This document shows, piece by piece, positions 36,939 through 46,761 of a stretch of DNA of 64,000 nucleotides. The DNA is from Bacteroides congonensis (GTDB lineage: Bacteria; Bacteroidota; Bacteroidia; Bacteroidales; Bacteroidaceae): the NCBI RefSeq assembly GCF_900130125.1, contig NZ_FQXY01000007.1, positions 124,001-188,000 on the forward strand, written 5' to 3'. The notes below the pieces were generated by a model. That model searched no databases and had not been told where the DNA came from. It saw only the letters and a list, made by a program, of their open reading frames with translations. Each line of letters begins with the position of its first letter. The first letter of the stretch is position 1. Made by a program: the position numbers and the translations under genes.

Positions 36939-38450
36939 TTAATAATTGTTGGCAGTCATCTGCAACTTACCGTAGTACTTCCAAAGCGATTCTCCTACTA
37001 CCGGCAGAGTCGTAGCACGTGAAGCCGCTTCTTTCTCCCTTTCGTAATGGCGCACTGCGGCAGCAATGACCGCTACCGTCGGGTCTGTATTCTGGCGACG
37101 CTTCAAGTCTTCCTTATCAAAACGCGTATCAATGAACGTAGTATCATATTCGCCTTTCAGGAAAGCAGCATTTTTCAATACACGCTGATGGAAAGGAATG
37201 GTGGTCTTGATTCCGAGTATCTTATATTCACGCAAAGCACGCGCCATATTGGAGATGGCCGAAGCACGGGTACGCCCCCAACAACAGAGTTTCGCAATCA
37301 TCGGGTCATAATGCAAAGAAACTTCAAATCCGGCATAAGCGGCACTGTCCAGACGCAGGTTACGTCCTTCGGGAGCTTCGCGCACCGTAATCACACCGGG
37401 AGAAGGCATAAAATTATTCTCCGGGTCTTCCGCATAAATACGACATTCGATAGCGGCTCCGCTAAACTGAATATCATCCTGCTTGTAGGGCAACGGATTT
37501 CCGGCGGCAACGGTTATCATATCACGCACCAGGTCGACGCCCGTACATTCTTCCGTCACCGGATGCTCTACCTGCAAACGGGTATTCATCTCAAGAAAGT
37601 AGAAATTCTGGTCTTTATCCATCATAAATTCCAGTGTCCCGGCACTATAATAACCTATTTTCTTACAGGCTTCCACCGCCACTTTCAGCATCTTCTTTCT
37701 CGTCTCTTCTTTCACGAAAGGCGAAGGGCTTTCTTCTATCACCTTCTGATTACGGCGCTGGATGGAACATTCGCGTTCGTACAAATGAACCACATTCCCA
37801 TATTTATCTCCCATAATCTGCACCTCGATATGGTGCGGATTCTCTATGTACTTTTCGATATAGACGGCATCATTGCCAAACGACGTGCCCGCTTCGGACT
37901 GTGACAGGCGAAGTGCCGTTTCCACTTCTTCTTCGGAGCGTACGAGGCGCATCCCTTTTCCCCCGCCCCCTGCAAGTGCTTTCAACATGATAGGATACCC
38001 CACTTCGTTGGCCACTTTCTTCACTTCCTCAATTCCCTGCACAGGAGTCTCTGTCCCCGGAACAATCGGCAGCCCGGCTTCACGCATTATCTTACGCGCT
38101 TCCGTCTTAATTCCCATCTTGGAAATAATATCCGCACTTGGCCCGATGAAAATCACTCCTTCTTCTTCGCAGCGACGGGCAAAGTCCGCATTCTCCGACA
38201 GGAAACCATATCCCGGATGAATGGCTGCTCCGGTCTTTTTGGCAATCGCCAATATCAATTCCGGTTTCAGATAGGAAGTGTCTTCGGGCGACTCGGATAT
38301 GCAATAGGCTTCTTCCGCATAACGGACGTGCAAAGCCCCGCGGTCAACGTGTGTATAAACAGCCACCGTCGAGATATTCATCACCCGGCATGTACGGAAG
38401 ATACGCATAGCTATCTCCCCCCGGTTGGCTACTAATATTTTCTTTATCAT
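36939..38450 (-). CDS. Biotin carboxylase subunit of the acyl-CoA carboxylase
   Basis: This protein has 503 residues. The ATP-grasp enzyme carboxylates biotin on the carrier subunit. Landmarks are KILVANRGEIAMRI, IHPGYGFLSENADFA, KALAGGGGKGMRLV, ERECSIQRRNQKVIEESPS, EMNTRLQVEHPVTE and SLHYDPMIAKL. It is slightly longer than E. coli AccC, which is normal for the propionyl-CoA type. It sits between the carboxyltransferase and the carrier gene. Confidence 0.95.
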   Translation of the reverse strand: MIKKILVANRGEIAMRIFRTCRVMNISTVAVYTHVDRGALHVRYAEEAYCISESPEDTSYLKPELILAIAKKTGAAIHPGYGFLSENADFARRCEEEGVIFIGPSADIISKMGIKTEARKIMREAGLPIVPGTETPVQGIEEVKKVANEVGYPIMLKALAGGGGKGMRLVRSEEEVETALRLSQSEAGTSFGNDAVYIEKYIENPHHIEVQIMGDKYGNVVHLYERECSIQRRNQKVIEESPSPFVKEETRKKMLKVAVEACKKIGYYSAGTLEFMMDKDQNFYFLEMNTRLQVEHPVTEECTGVDLVRDMITVAAGNPLPYKQDDIQFSGAAIECRIYAEDPENNFMPSPGVITVREAPEGRNLRLDSAAYAGFEVSLHYDPMIAKLCCWGRTRASAISNMARALREYKILGIKTTIPFHQRVLKNAAFLKGEYDTTFIDTRFDKEDLKRRQNTDPTVAVIAAAVRHYEREKEAASRATTLPVVGESLWKYYGKLQMTANNY

Positions 38451-38499
38451 AATCTTTTTCTTTTTAGAAGTAAAAACTTAAAAGAGCAATTAAATTATA

Positions 38500-38586
38500 T
38501 TAGGCGCGGATTACGCGGATTACACGTTTTTTAGAATAAAGGTTACCACATAAAGCAATCGTGAAATCCGTGTAATCCGTGCCTAA
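38500..38586. repeat. Inverted repeat between carboxyltransferase and biotin carboxylase genes
   Basis: Arms at 38500-38521 and 38565-38586 are 22 bp long and pair fully if two G-U pairs are allowed (TTAGGCGCGGATTACGCGGA versus its partner containing AATCCGTGTAATCCGTGCC). The internal unit CGGATTAC is repeated within each arm. This looks like a REP-type palindrome that landed within the operon. Confidence 0.65.
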
Positions 38587-38605
38587 ATTTAATCCACAAA
38601 CAAAC

Positions 38606-40150
38606 CTAAAGCGGTAGGTTGGAATGTTTCCTGGGCGGATTGGACTGGCGCTTATTAGCAAGCATCTCGAAACTACGAATCAAGCGCAGGCGGGTGACTG
38701 CCGGGTCGATTACTTCGTCCACATATCCCAGTTCCGCCGCCCGGTAAGGATTGGCAAACTTTTCGCGGTAATCATCCTGAAGTTCTTTCCGTTTCTCATC
38801 CGGTGTCTGCGACTTTTCTATCTCTTTCCTGAACAAGATATTTACTGCACCGTCCGGCCCCATAACAGCAATCTCGGCAGTCGGGAAAGCCAGGTTCACA
38901 TCTCCGCGGATATGTTTGGAACTCATCACGTCATAAGCGCCGCCGTATGCCTTACGGGTAATCACTGTAACTTTGGGCACGGTAGCTTCACAATAGGCAT
39001 AAAGTAATTTCGCACCGTTACGGATGATTCCACCGTACTCCTGGTCTACTCCCGGCAGGAATCCCGGAACGTCGACCAGTGTCAGCAGAGGAATATTGAA
39101 AGCATCGCAGAAGCGGACAAAACGAGCCGCTTTGATAGAAGCATTAATATCCAATGTACCTGCCAGCACCAACGGCTGGTTGGCAACCACTCCCACTGTC
39201 TTTCCGTTCAACCGGATATATCCGGTGACGATATTCGCCGCAAATTCCGCCTGTAACTCGAAGAAGCTATTATCATCGGCTACGGCTTCAATCATCTCCT
39301 TTATATTATAAGGTTGGTTCGGATTGGTGGGAATAAGTATAGAAAGTTCCGGCGTCAGGCGGGTCGGCGAGTCGCTGGTAGCTACAAACGGCGGTTCTTC
39401 CATATTATTTCCGGGAAGATAGGAAATCAGTTCACGGATATAGTTGATACATTCAATGTCATTTTCGGCAGAAAGATGGGCTACGCCGGATTTGGTCATA
39501 TGAACACCCACCCCGCCAAGGTCGTCTTTACTGACTTCCTCCTGCGTCACACTTTTCACAACATCGGGGCCGGTAATAAACATATATCCCGAATTCTTCA
39601 CCATCAGGATAAAATCCGTCAGTGCGGGAGAATAAACAGCGCCACCGGCACAAGGGCCCATTATCGCGCTAATCTGCGGAATAACTCCCGATGCCATGGA
39701 ATTGCGAAGAAATATCTCGGCATATCCCGCCAAGGAACGGACTCCCTCCTGGATACGTGCGCCACCGGAATCGTTCAGCCCGATGACAGGAGCTCCCATC
39801 TGCATCGCCATGTCCATCACTTTGCAGATTTTCCTGGCATGCGTCTCGGACAAGGCACCGCCAAAGACCGTGAAATCCTGCGCAAAGACATAAACCAGCC
39901 GTTTACCAATCATGCCATAGCCCGTCACTACCCCATCACCGGCAAATTTCTGCTTCTCCATGCCGAAATCGGTACAGCGATGGGTTACCAACTTGTCCAG
40001 TTCGATAAACGAACCTTTCTCCAAAAGTAAATCGATACGTTCACGGGCAGTCAGCTTGCCCACGGAATGTTGTTTTTCAATGCGGGCGTCTCCGCCACCT
40101 TTTTCTGCTTTTCTGTTCAGTTCTTCCAGGTTCTTGATAAGCTCTTTCAT
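38606..40150 (-). CDS. Carboxyltransferase subunit of the acyl-CoA (propionyl/methylmalonyl-CoA) carboxylase
   Basis: This protein has 514 residues from ATG 40150; an ATG at 40294 would add 48 residues with no family match. It is a crotonase-like carboxyltransferase. Landmarks are [81 protein letters not shown] and [13 protein letters not shown]. With the biotin carboxylase and the carrier it would interconvert propionyl-CoA and methylmalonyl-CoA. In Bacteroides this is linked to propionate production. It is first in its operon. Confidence 0.94.
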   Translation of the reverse strand: MKELIKNLEELNRKAEKGGGDARIEKQHSVGKLTARERIDLLLEKGSFIELDKLVTHRCTDFGMEKQKFAGDGVVTGYGMIGKRLVYVFAQDFTVFGGALSETHARKICKVMDMAMQMGAPVIGLNDSGGARIQEGVRSLAGYAEIFLRNSMASGVIPQISAIMGPCAGGAVYSPALTDFILMVKNSGYMFITGPDVVKSVTQEEVSKDDLGGVGVHMTKSGVAHLSAENDIECINYIRELISYLPGNNMEEPPFVATSDSPTRLTPELSILIPTNPNQPYNIKEMIEAVADDNSFFELQAEFAANIVTGYIRLNGKTVGVVANQPLVLAGTLDINASIKAARFVRFCDAFNIPLLTLVDVPGFLPGVDQEYGGIIRNGAKLLYAYCEATVPKVTVITRKAYGGAYDVMSSKHIRGDVNLAFPTAEIAVMGPDGAVNILFRKEIEKSQTPDEKRKELQDDYREKFANPYRAAELGYVDEVIDPAVTRLRLIRSFEMLANKRQSNPPRKHSNLPL

Positions 40151-40408
40151 AGGCTTGAATTTATTTAAAGATGTATGTGTGCATAAAAATAGCCCGTTAT
40201 AAATTAAAATGTTGTCACATTGATTACACAAAGGCACTTTTATATAATAAACGTACGATATTCCGAAAATGTTAGCGTTTATGTCTTTAAACATAATTTA
40301 TCAGCAAAAAATAAATAGAAAAATCTATTTACCGCATCGACCCAAGTGAGGCGTTTGTTTGTTATACTCATAACAAATGAACGTCTCACTTTTTAAAACC
40401 AGAACACT

Positions 40409-41908
40409 ATGACCTTGATTCTTGCTATCATTCCGGTATTGTTATTAATCATATTAATGGCATTCTTCAAAATGTCGGGCGACAAAAGTAGTATCATTTC
40501 CTTAGTTGTAACCATGCTGATTGCGCTTTTCGGCTTTGCCTTTTCTGTGGATAATTTGTTTTATTCCTTTTTATATGGAGCGTTAAAAGCAGTCTCCCCT
40601 ATTTTAATCATTATACTGATGGCAATTTTCAGTTACAACGTATTACTGAAAACAGAAAAAATGGAGATTATAAAACAGCAGTTTGCTTCCATTTCCACTG
40701 ATAAGAGTATTCAAGTATTGCTATTGACTTGGGGATTCGGGGGATTGTTGGAAGCGATGGCGGGATTCGGTACGGCAGTTGCCATTCCGGCAGCGATTCT
40801 TATCAGTCTGGGGTTCAAGCCGATATTCTCGGCCACGGTCAGCCTGATAGCGAATAGTGTAGCTACCGCTTTCGGGGCTATCGGAACTCCGGTGCTCGTA
40901 CTGGCAAAGGAGACGAATCTGGATGTTTTGAATCTTAGTACCAACGTCGTACTGCAATTATCAGTACTCATGTTCCTTATTCCGCTTGTACTGCTTTTCC
41001 TTACCGACCCCAAACTGAAATCACTCCCCAAAAATCTGTTTCTGGCTTTATTGGTAGGCAGTGTTTCTTTAGCCAGCCAATACCTCGCAGCCAGATATAT
41101 GGGAGCGGAATCTCCGGCTATCATCGGAAGTATCCTGTCTATCATCGTCATCGTTCTTTATGGCAAACTGACTGCATCCAAAGAAGAAAAGGCACAGAAA
41201 AGCTCGTTGAAGACGAAAGATATTCTGAATGCATGGAGCATTTACTTGCTTATTCTCTTCCTTATTATTCTCACAAGCCCGCTATTTCCGGGATTGCGCC
41301 ACACATTAGAGAATAACTGGATAACGAGAATCAGCCTGCCTGTCAATGCTTCCACCGTAAATTATACGATTTCATGGCTGACTCATGCGGGAGTATTGCT
41401 TTTCGTGGGTACTTTCATCGGCGGATTGATACAGGGAGCAAAAGTAAAGGACTTGTTCATCGTACTTTGGAATACGGTAAAACAGTTGAAAAAGACTTTC
41501 GTCACGGTTATCTGCCTGGTTGGATTATCCACCATTATGGACGCTTCGGGAATGATTGCCGTTATTGCCACGGCACTCGCCACTGCTACGGGAAGTTTAT
41601 ATCCGCTATTCGCACCAGTCATCGGTTGTCTCGGTACATTTATTACCGGAAGCGACACCTCATCCAATATCCTTTTCGGCAAACTGCAAGCAAGTGTAGC
41701 GGGACAAATTCATGTCAGCCCCGATTGGCTCTCTGCTGCAAATACGGTAGGCGCTACGGGCGGTAAGATTATCTCCCCGCAAAGCATCGCCATCGCCACT
41801 TCTGCCGGAAACCAGCAGGGCAAAGAGGGTGAAATCCTGAAAGCAGCTATTCCGTACGCATTAGCTTATGTGGTAATTACAGGAATTATCGTCTATATTT
41901 TCAGTTAG
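40409..41908 (+). CDS. L-lactate permease family transporter
   Basis: This protein has 499 residues with about 12-14 membrane segments. The GFGGLLEAMAGFGTAVAIPA block is the signature of the LctP/LldP family, as are ANSVATAFGAIGTPV and the later TFITGSDTSSNILFGKLQ with ANTVGATGGKIISPQSIA. It would import lactate or glycolate with protons. It reads divergently from the carboxylase operon with a 258-bp gap. No lactate dehydrogenase gene is next to it. Confidence 0.9.
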   Translation: MTLILAIIPVLLLIILMAFFKMSGDKSSIISLVVTMLIALFGFAFSVDNLFYSFLYGALKAVSPILIIILMAIFSYNVLLKTEKMEIIKQQFASISTDKSIQVLLLTWGFGGLLEAMAGFGTAVAIPAAILISLGFKPIFSATVSLIANSVATAFGAIGTPVLVLAKETNLDVLNLSTNVVLQLSVLMFLIPLVLLFLTDPKLKSLPKNLFLALLVGSVSLASQYLAARYMGAESPAIIGSILSIIVIVLYGKLTASKEEKAQKSSLKTKDILNAWSIYLLILFLIILTSPLFPGLRHTLENNWITRISLPVNASTVNYTISWLTHAGVLLFVGTFIGGLIQGAKVKDLFIVLWNTVKQLKKTFVTVICLVGLSTIMDASGMIAVIATALATATGSLYPLFAPVIGCLGTFITGSDTSSNILFGKLQASVAGQIHVSPDWLSAANTVGATGGKIISPQSIAIATSAGNQQGKEGEILKAAIPYALAYVVITGIIVYIFS

Positions 41909-41969
41909 TATCGCCTTTAGGTAAACTTTGTATTCCCCCTTCACCTTTCCCTGTTCATCAGTATTTGCG

Positions 41970-42005
41970 GGTGAAGGGCAGTCCTTCACCGGGAGTTCAC
42001 TCCCG
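41970..42005. repeat. Two adjacent small hairpins after the permease gene
   Basis: GGTGAAGG-CCTTCACC (41970-41990) and CGGGAG-TTCA-CTCCCG (41990-42005) follow one another. They may end the permease transcript. Confidence 0.5.
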
Positions 42006-42009
42006 ATTT

Positions 42010-42093
42010 CATTATAGCAAATCTATTTTTCATTATAGCAAATCGGAATATGCTTATAGCTAAATTTATTATGCTCATAGCTTCCATATTTTC
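42010..42093. repeat. Four-unit tandem array with exact 21-bp period
   Basis: Units start at 42010, 42031, 42052 and 42073. The first two begin CATTATAGCAAATC; the third is GCTTATAGCTAAAT and the fourth GCTCATAGCTTCC. The core (T/C)ATAGC recurs at 42013, 42034, 42055 and 42076. The spacing of two helical turns suggests a binding array, not a CRISPR. The gap 41909-42524 otherwise holds only hairpins. Confidence 0.7.
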
Positions 42094-42191
42094 TTCTTGA
42101 TAGTTGAAACAAACATTGGGATATTTATTTTAAAGACGCTAAATGATTGAAACAAACTCTTTGACTTTTGAAAAGCATCGTTTTAGGCAGG

Positions 42192-42230
42192 CTAAAGCTA
42201 TGCTTTACACTCTCTAAAGCATAGCTTTAG
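42192..42230. repeat. Perfect 16-bp hairpin in the intergenic region
   Basis: CTAAAGCTATGCTTTA and TAAAGCATAGCTTTAG are perfectly complementary around a 7-nt loop. There is no T-run after it on the plus strand, so its role is unclear; it may be a small dispersed palindrome. Confidence 0.65.
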
Positions 42231-42433
42231 ATTCACAAAACGGACACACTGGTGAAAAGTAGGTGAAGGAGTTCCCCCTTCACCCTATATCGACCTATCC
42301 ATCGGCTTTTGCAACAAAAGATGAAGGAATATTGCCTCATATTCAAATAGGTGTTTTTGATTTATCTGTTCCTAGAAAGAATTAAAGGAAAAGGATAGTC
42401 AACGATAAGGTTATTAATATCACATAAATTCGC

Positions 42434-42441
42434 TACATTTG
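42434..42441 (+). promoter_or_regulatory. -7 element of the GNAT gene
   Basis: TACATTTG matches the Bacteroides -7 consensus, about 90 bp before the preferred start codon. Confidence 0.5.
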
Positions 42442-42524
42442 TATTCATAATCAATCAACAATGATAGACAGTCTCAATTACATCTTACTTATTTATAATG
42501 TCCAAACTTAAAACAAACGTACAC

Positions 42525-43274
42525 ATGAATACTGATTTTATAAACCTGACGAATGAAAACCTTGCCAACGAACATTTATGTTGCATTATCCGCAGCAAGA
42601 AGTCTCATCCGGGTATTGATGCCAAACGCCAATGGCTTTCCGACCGGCTCAACGAAGGTCATGTCTTTAGAAAATTAAATGCAAAAGCTACGGTTTTTAT
42701 TGAATATGCTCCTCTCGAAACAGCTTGGGTTCCTATTGTCGGCGACAACTATTATTATCTGTATTGCTTATGGGTACTGGGTAGTCCCAAAGGAAAAGGG
42801 TATGGGAAATCGCTTATGGAGTATTGTCTGGCTGATGCGAAAGAGAAAGGTAAATCCGGTGTTTGTATGCTTGGGGCAAAAAAACAAAAGAACTGGCTTT
42901 CTGACCAGGCATTTGCCAGGAAGTTCGGCTTCAAAGTTGTCGATACTACTGATAATGGATATGAATTGCTTGCTCTCTCTTTTGACGGAACAACACCCAA
43001 GTTTGCGCCAAACGCCAAGAAGCTAGAAATTGAAAACAAAGAGTTGACGATTTATCATGATATGCAATGCCCTTATATCTCTCAATACATTGACAGAATA
43101 AAACAGTATTGTGAAACAAATGACGTTCCTGTATCTTTCATCCAAGTGGATACGCTACAAAAAGCAAAGGAGTTACCTTGCGTATTCAATAACTTCGCCG
43201 TGTTTTATAAAGGTGTTTTCGAAACAGTGAACTTAACGAATACCGACTATTTAAAGAGAATACTCAAGAAATAA
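42525..43274 (+). CDS. GNAT acetyltransferase with YoaP-like C-terminal domain
   Basis: This protein has 249 residues from ATG 42525 (an ATG at 42498 is also possible). The N-terminal GNAT domain has the acetyl-CoA loop GSPKGKGYGKSLMEYCL after a LYCLWVL strand. The C-terminal part from about residue 170, with TIYHDMQCPYISQYIDRI and the Cys in CPYI, followed by FIQVDTLQKAKELP, resembles the thioredoxin-like YoaP domain. The substrate is not known. It stands alone and converges with the RNA-repair operon. Confidence 0.8.
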   Translation: MNTDFINLTNENLANEHLCCIIRSKKSHPGIDAKRQWLSDRLNEGHVFRKLNAKATVFIEYAPLETAWVPIVGDNYYYLYCLWVLGSPKGKGYGKSLMEYCLADAKEKGKSGVCMLGAKKQKNWLSDQAFARKFGFKVVDTTDNGYELLALSFDGTTPKFAPNAKKLEIENKELTIYHDMQCPYISQYIDRIKQYCETNDVPVSFIQVDTLQKAKELPCVFNNFAVFYKGVFETVNLTNTDYLKRILKK

Positions 43275-43282
43275 ATAGATAA

Positions 43283-43342
43283 CTCCGGCTTTTCTCCTAA
43301 TATCCTGCAAATTGATTTGCGAATAGTTTGAAAAGCCGGAGT
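43283..43342. terminator. Shared terminator between the GNAT gene and the RNA-repair operon
   Basis: ACTCCGGCTTTTC and GAAAAGCCGGAGT form a perfect 13-bp stem around a 34-nt loop between converging genes. Confidence 0.7.
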
Positions 43343-43356
43343 ATAATACTCCTTGA

Positions 43357-44466
43357 CTATACCACATGATACACCACTTCATGCGCTTCCGTCAACAAGG
43401 GAACCTCCAGTTTATCCAGCATCTTATCCAGTACAGATTCGGGAAGTGCATATTCCCTGCTCTTATTCTGTTGACGCCAAATGTGATACGGTTGTTCCAG
43501 ATATACAATCTTCACTCTTGCGCCATAATCCACAAACAAGTCTATCAGTTGCGCCCGCATCTGACGGGTAATATTTGTTGCATTCCAAACAAAATCCTGC
43601 CCTTTACGAAGATACGTCCGTGCTTCTTCCTTTGCCGTTTGCACTACCCACCCGTTCGCTGATTTATCCGTAGGACTCAATTTGTGCTTCCGACGAATGG
43701 CATCCAGGCTCACCACCGGCATATCCATGCCGGAAGATTGGATATAATAATCTTTCCCCATTCCCGGAAGCCCTGACAACATCGTGACTTCACATTTAAA
43801 CTGTTCGTGAGGGATATAATTAATATAACCGCCTTCTGTATGGAAGTAATGAAAGCGTGCATAATCAGTGGCAAACTCTCTCGGTTTGTTCCAACAATCC
43901 TGTTCGCGGCAGAAAATTTCAAATAGTTCCACAGCTTCCAACAACTCTTTTTTATCGTCACAGATACGTCCCCTGACATCGGCTTCGGACAACATTTTCA
44001 ATAATGAAGTATCCACCCGTAAAGAAACCTCGCAGAGCTTTTTTACAGAATCCGGCTTTTCCATTATCCAAATAGGTACCCCATGATAACGAACTAAAGA
44101 CGCAATCTGTTCCCGAATACGGAAGGGAGCAGGACAATCCCGATATAAAATAGTACGGGCAGTATATTCTCCTTTCCGGGCGTGTCCTTTGGCAGACACT
44201 CTCCCCTCTCCCTCATCCACAGAGGTCGAACGTTTCTCCACATCATGCAACAATGCGGCTGCCCATACTATTTCTTTCTCCAAAGCAGAAAGAGACTGAT
44301 AAGCAGCAGATTGCTGCAATGCTTCCAACACCATACGGGTGTGTACCGCTACATTCCCTTCCGCATGATAACGAGTATCCTGCGGAACGGTATTCATTTC
44401 GCGCACCCACCCGAACTGTTGTTCGAGTGAGCTACACGATTTATCTTCTATCAATTTCCAATCCAT
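43357..44466 (-). CDS. HD-hydrolase / P-loop kinase fusion of the RNA-repair operon
   Basis: This protein has 369 residues. The N-terminal half is an HD domain: YHAEGNVAVHTRMV followed by WAAALLHDVEK and later RYHG. The C-terminal half is a kinase of the polynucleotide-kinase-like P-loop class: MLSGLPGMGKDYYIQ, then SLDAIRR, then WNATNITRQMRAQLIDLF. In T4 Pnkp-type repair, such enzymes phosphorylate 5'-OH ends and remove 2',3'-cyclic or 3'-phosphates; I infer that the HD part treats the 3' end. It follows the RNA ligase gene by two bases, so all three genes share an operon with rtcB. Confidence 0.85.
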   Translation of the reverse strand: MDWKLIEDKSCSSLEQQFGWVREMNTVPQDTRYHAEGNVAVHTRMVLEALQQSAAYQSLSALEKEIVWAAALLHDVEKRSTSVDEGEGRVSAKGHARKGEYTARTILYRDCPAPFRIREQIASLVRYHGVPIWIMEKPDSVKKLCEVSLRVDTSLLKMLSEADVRGRICDDKKELLEAVELFEIFCREQDCWNKPREFATDYARFHYFHTEGGYINYIPHEQFKCEVTMLSGLPGMGKDYYIQSSGMDMPVVSLDAIRRKHKLSPTDKSANGWVVQTAKEEARTYLRKGQDFVWNATNITRQMRAQLIDLFVDYGARVKIVYLEQPYHIWRQQNKSREYALPESVLDKMLDKLEVPLLTEAHEVVYHVV

Positions 44467-44468
44467 AA

Positions 44469-45176
44469 TTATTTCTCCTTTTCATTAGTAAACTCCCAGG
44501 TAAGCCGGGCACGCTTCCAGTTACGCGTCCAATGCTCATCTGTCTTGACGTGCCCTTTCCGCACATACTTAAATACATTATGCATAAATTCGCTGACCGG
44601 ATATTCTTCTATATTACGGCTGACTACTCCTTCACGGGTACAAGTTTCTTTTGTCCACGGGTCACAAGAACCGAAAACTGACGGTTCTTGTGACATATTA
44701 ATGATTTCCTGTTTCAAAAGCTCTGGCATCAAACCGGAAACAGGCTCTATCACCAACTCCGGAACAGTAGGTAAATCAAATAAAGCTGCATAGAATTTCA
44801 CTTCCTCCCATGACAGCCATTTATCCATGCAACGAACCGCAAATACATAAAAATGTGCTTCCAACCGCTGATATTCAATAGAATGTACGGCATACAGATT
44901 CTCTCCGAAGATTTCTATATCGCCCAAATCATTCTTTATCAGTTCCCAACGTTCACGCAGTTGCCTCGTCCACGGTGAAGTGGTCGGCGCAGCATGCGAA
45001 CGGGCAAAGACACCCCACTGGCTCAAACAATTATTCTCTCCGTCCAACTTTTCGGTATGTACCAATGTTCCAATCCGTTGGATGTCCTCCCAATACGTAT
45101 GATTAATCCGGTCATCACTAGTCGTTCCGGGAGAGAACGGATAGTGATAGGTACGACCATATTTCTCTGATATCAT
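44469..45176 (-). CDS. ATP-dependent RNA ligase (KxDG nucleotidyltransferase)
   Basis: This protein has 235 residues. Motif I is HTEKLDGENN (Lys nucleophile and DG), motif III is EIFGENLYAVHSIEY, motif IV is REGVVSRN, and motif V is NVFKYVRKGHVKT. The order and size fit stand-alone RNA ligases of the Rnl2-like superfamily. It would seal 5'-phosphate and 3'-OH ends, the products of the kinase encoded next. It is located between rtcB and the HD/kinase gene. Confidence 0.88.
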   Translation of the reverse strand: MISEKYGRTYHYPFSPGTTSDDRINHTYWEDIQRIGTLVHTEKLDGENNCLSQWGVFARSHAAPTTSPWTRQLRERWELIKNDLGDIEIFGENLYAVHSIEYQRLEAHFYVFAVRCMDKWLSWEEVKFYAALFDLPTVPELVIEPVSGLMPELLKQEIINMSQEPSVFGSCDPWTKETCTREGVVSRNIEEYPVSEFMHNVFKYVRKGHVKTDEHWTRNWKRARLTWEFTNEKEK

Positions 45177-45213
45177 TTTCTTCTTTTTTTAATTACTAAA
45201 TTATCTCATCGCA

Positions 45214-46611
45214 TCACTCCTTATTCATTCGTACAACACAAGGCATAAATCTACCCTGTACTTCCACCAACGTCTCCTGCATATGCATCACCCGGTCAAT
45301 ATCCTTGTATGCCAACGGCATTTCTTCCACACTTCCACCAATCAGGGTCACTCCGGCTTGTGACAACATCTTTTTCAAAGCCGATTGCGTAAAGCTGTCC
45401 TTCGCCTTTTGGCGGGACATGGCTCTGCCTGCACCGTGAGAAGCAGAATTCAAAGCGTCTTCCACTCCCTTGCCACAGACGAGGTATCCTGCCGTAGCCA
45501 TGCTGCCGGGAATCAATCCCGGTTGTCCCTCTTGTGCCGGAGTAGCCCCTTTGCGATGCACGATTGCCATACGTCCCGGAGCAATTTCTTCCTTCCAGGC
45601 AAAGTTGTGATGATTGTTGACATTGGCAAGCGGTTTCAATCCCAATGTTTTCGCCAGGTTCAGATGAATCCGTTCGTGACAGGCACGGGCATAGTCACCT
45701 GCCAGGTTCATGCTCATCCAATACTCCTGCCCTGCTTCGGAATCCAAGTCCAGCCAAGCAAAATGCTGCGCTTCACGGGGAAGCCTGCATACTTCGCGTG
45801 CCAACAGGCTGTAATGTTTGGCAATGGCGGCTCCCAGTCCACGCGAACCGGAATGTGACAATAAAGCCACATAACTTCCTTCGGGAAGATTCAACACATT
45901 ATGCTCTTGCAGAGCAATTTCTCCAAACTCCACAAAATGGTTTCCACCACCGGAACTTCCAAGCTGACGTACCGCCTTTCCTTGCAAATCCCTCAATAAA
46001 GGGGTCAGACGGAATTCTTCCCTGTCCAACACTTCATGCTCCTGCTCAAAGCCTAATCCGCCGTCCATACCGAAATGGGTGAAATCCTTCAAGGCTTCCT
46101 TCATCTGATACGAATACCGTTTCAAAAAATCCGCACCGGCATCAAATACCGTCAGGCTCATCCGGCAGCCGATGTCAACCCCTACGGCATACGGAATCAC
46201 CGCATTGTCCGTAGCAAGCACCCCGCCGATAGGCAATCCGTAGCCGGCATGGGCATCGGGCATCAGTGCTCCGGCTACCGTTACGGGCAGACGCATCGCC
46301 AGGTTCATTTGTTGTTTGGCGAGCGTCTCGATGAATTTTCCCCCGTAGGTTTTATACATCAGCGGCTCGTCCGATAAATCATAAGCCCTAAAGTCCTTCG
46401 CTATCCTTGTAGGCGAAAGGCGTTCGGCAAGTTTATTCCAAATTTCGTTGTTTTTATAAGATTCGGGTTCCCGGAGTATATTGCTCAATGTCATTTCAAT
46501 CTGTTCTTTGGTGTCATGCTTGCAATGTTTGCTTACAATGTCCACTACCAGACTACGAGCTACATTATCCCGATATCCCAGTTTACTTAAATCTTTTAAT
46601 CGTATTCCCAT
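45214..46611 (-). CDS. rtcB: RtcB-family RNA ligase
   Basis: This protein has 465 residues from ATG 46611; an ATG at 46773 would add 54 residues that lack homology. RtcB seals 2',3'-cyclic phosphate or 3'-phosphate ends to 5'-OH ends with GTP and Mn. Visible motifs are DAHAGYGLPIGGVLA, VGVDIGCRMSL (metal Cys), GSSGGGNHFVEF, LSHSGSRGLG and SHGAGRAMSR, which holds the guanylated His. It is first in an operon with a second, ATP-dependent ligase and a kinase, so two distinct end-joining chemistries are co-expressed. Confidence 0.95.
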   Translation of the reverse strand: MGIRLKDLSKLGYRDNVARSLVVDIVSKHCKHDTKEQIEMTLSNILREPESYKNNEIWNKLAERLSPTRIAKDFRAYDLSDEPLMYKTYGGKFIETLAKQQMNLAMRLPVTVAGALMPDAHAGYGLPIGGVLATDNAVIPYAVGVDIGCRMSLTVFDAGADFLKRYSYQMKEALKDFTHFGMDGGLGFEQEHEVLDREEFRLTPLLRDLQGKAVRQLGSSGGGNHFVEFGEIALQEHNVLNLPEGSYVALLSHSGSRGLGAAIAKHYSLLAREVCRLPREAQHFAWLDLDSEAGQEYWMSMNLAGDYARACHERIHLNLAKTLGLKPLANVNNHHNFAWKEEIAPGRMAIVHRKGATPAQEGQPGLIPGSMATAGYLVCGKGVEDALNSASHGAGRAMSRQKAKDSFTQSALKKMLSQAGVTLIGGSVEEMPLAYKDIDRVMHMQETLVEVQGRFMPCVVRMNKE

Positions 46612-46761
46612 ACTTTTTTTACATTCGCATACGACACTCCCTGTCCGCCATACAGGCAGAAAGCAAGGTAATACACGTGATACCAATGCTTTGGATACGG
46701 AAATAAAATACCCATCCATCGCATTGAAGTGATTAATTTTAAAAATAAAAAATGTGATTGC

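Noticed and set aside
37047..37904. A 285-codon plus-strand frame opposite the biotin carboxylase gene
   Set aside because: The minus strand encodes an unmistakable biotin carboxylase across this stretch; the plus frame is a shadow.
42010..42093. CRISPR array
   Set aside because: Units are 21 bp with no spacers of normal length, only two copies are near-identical, and no cas genes are in the window.
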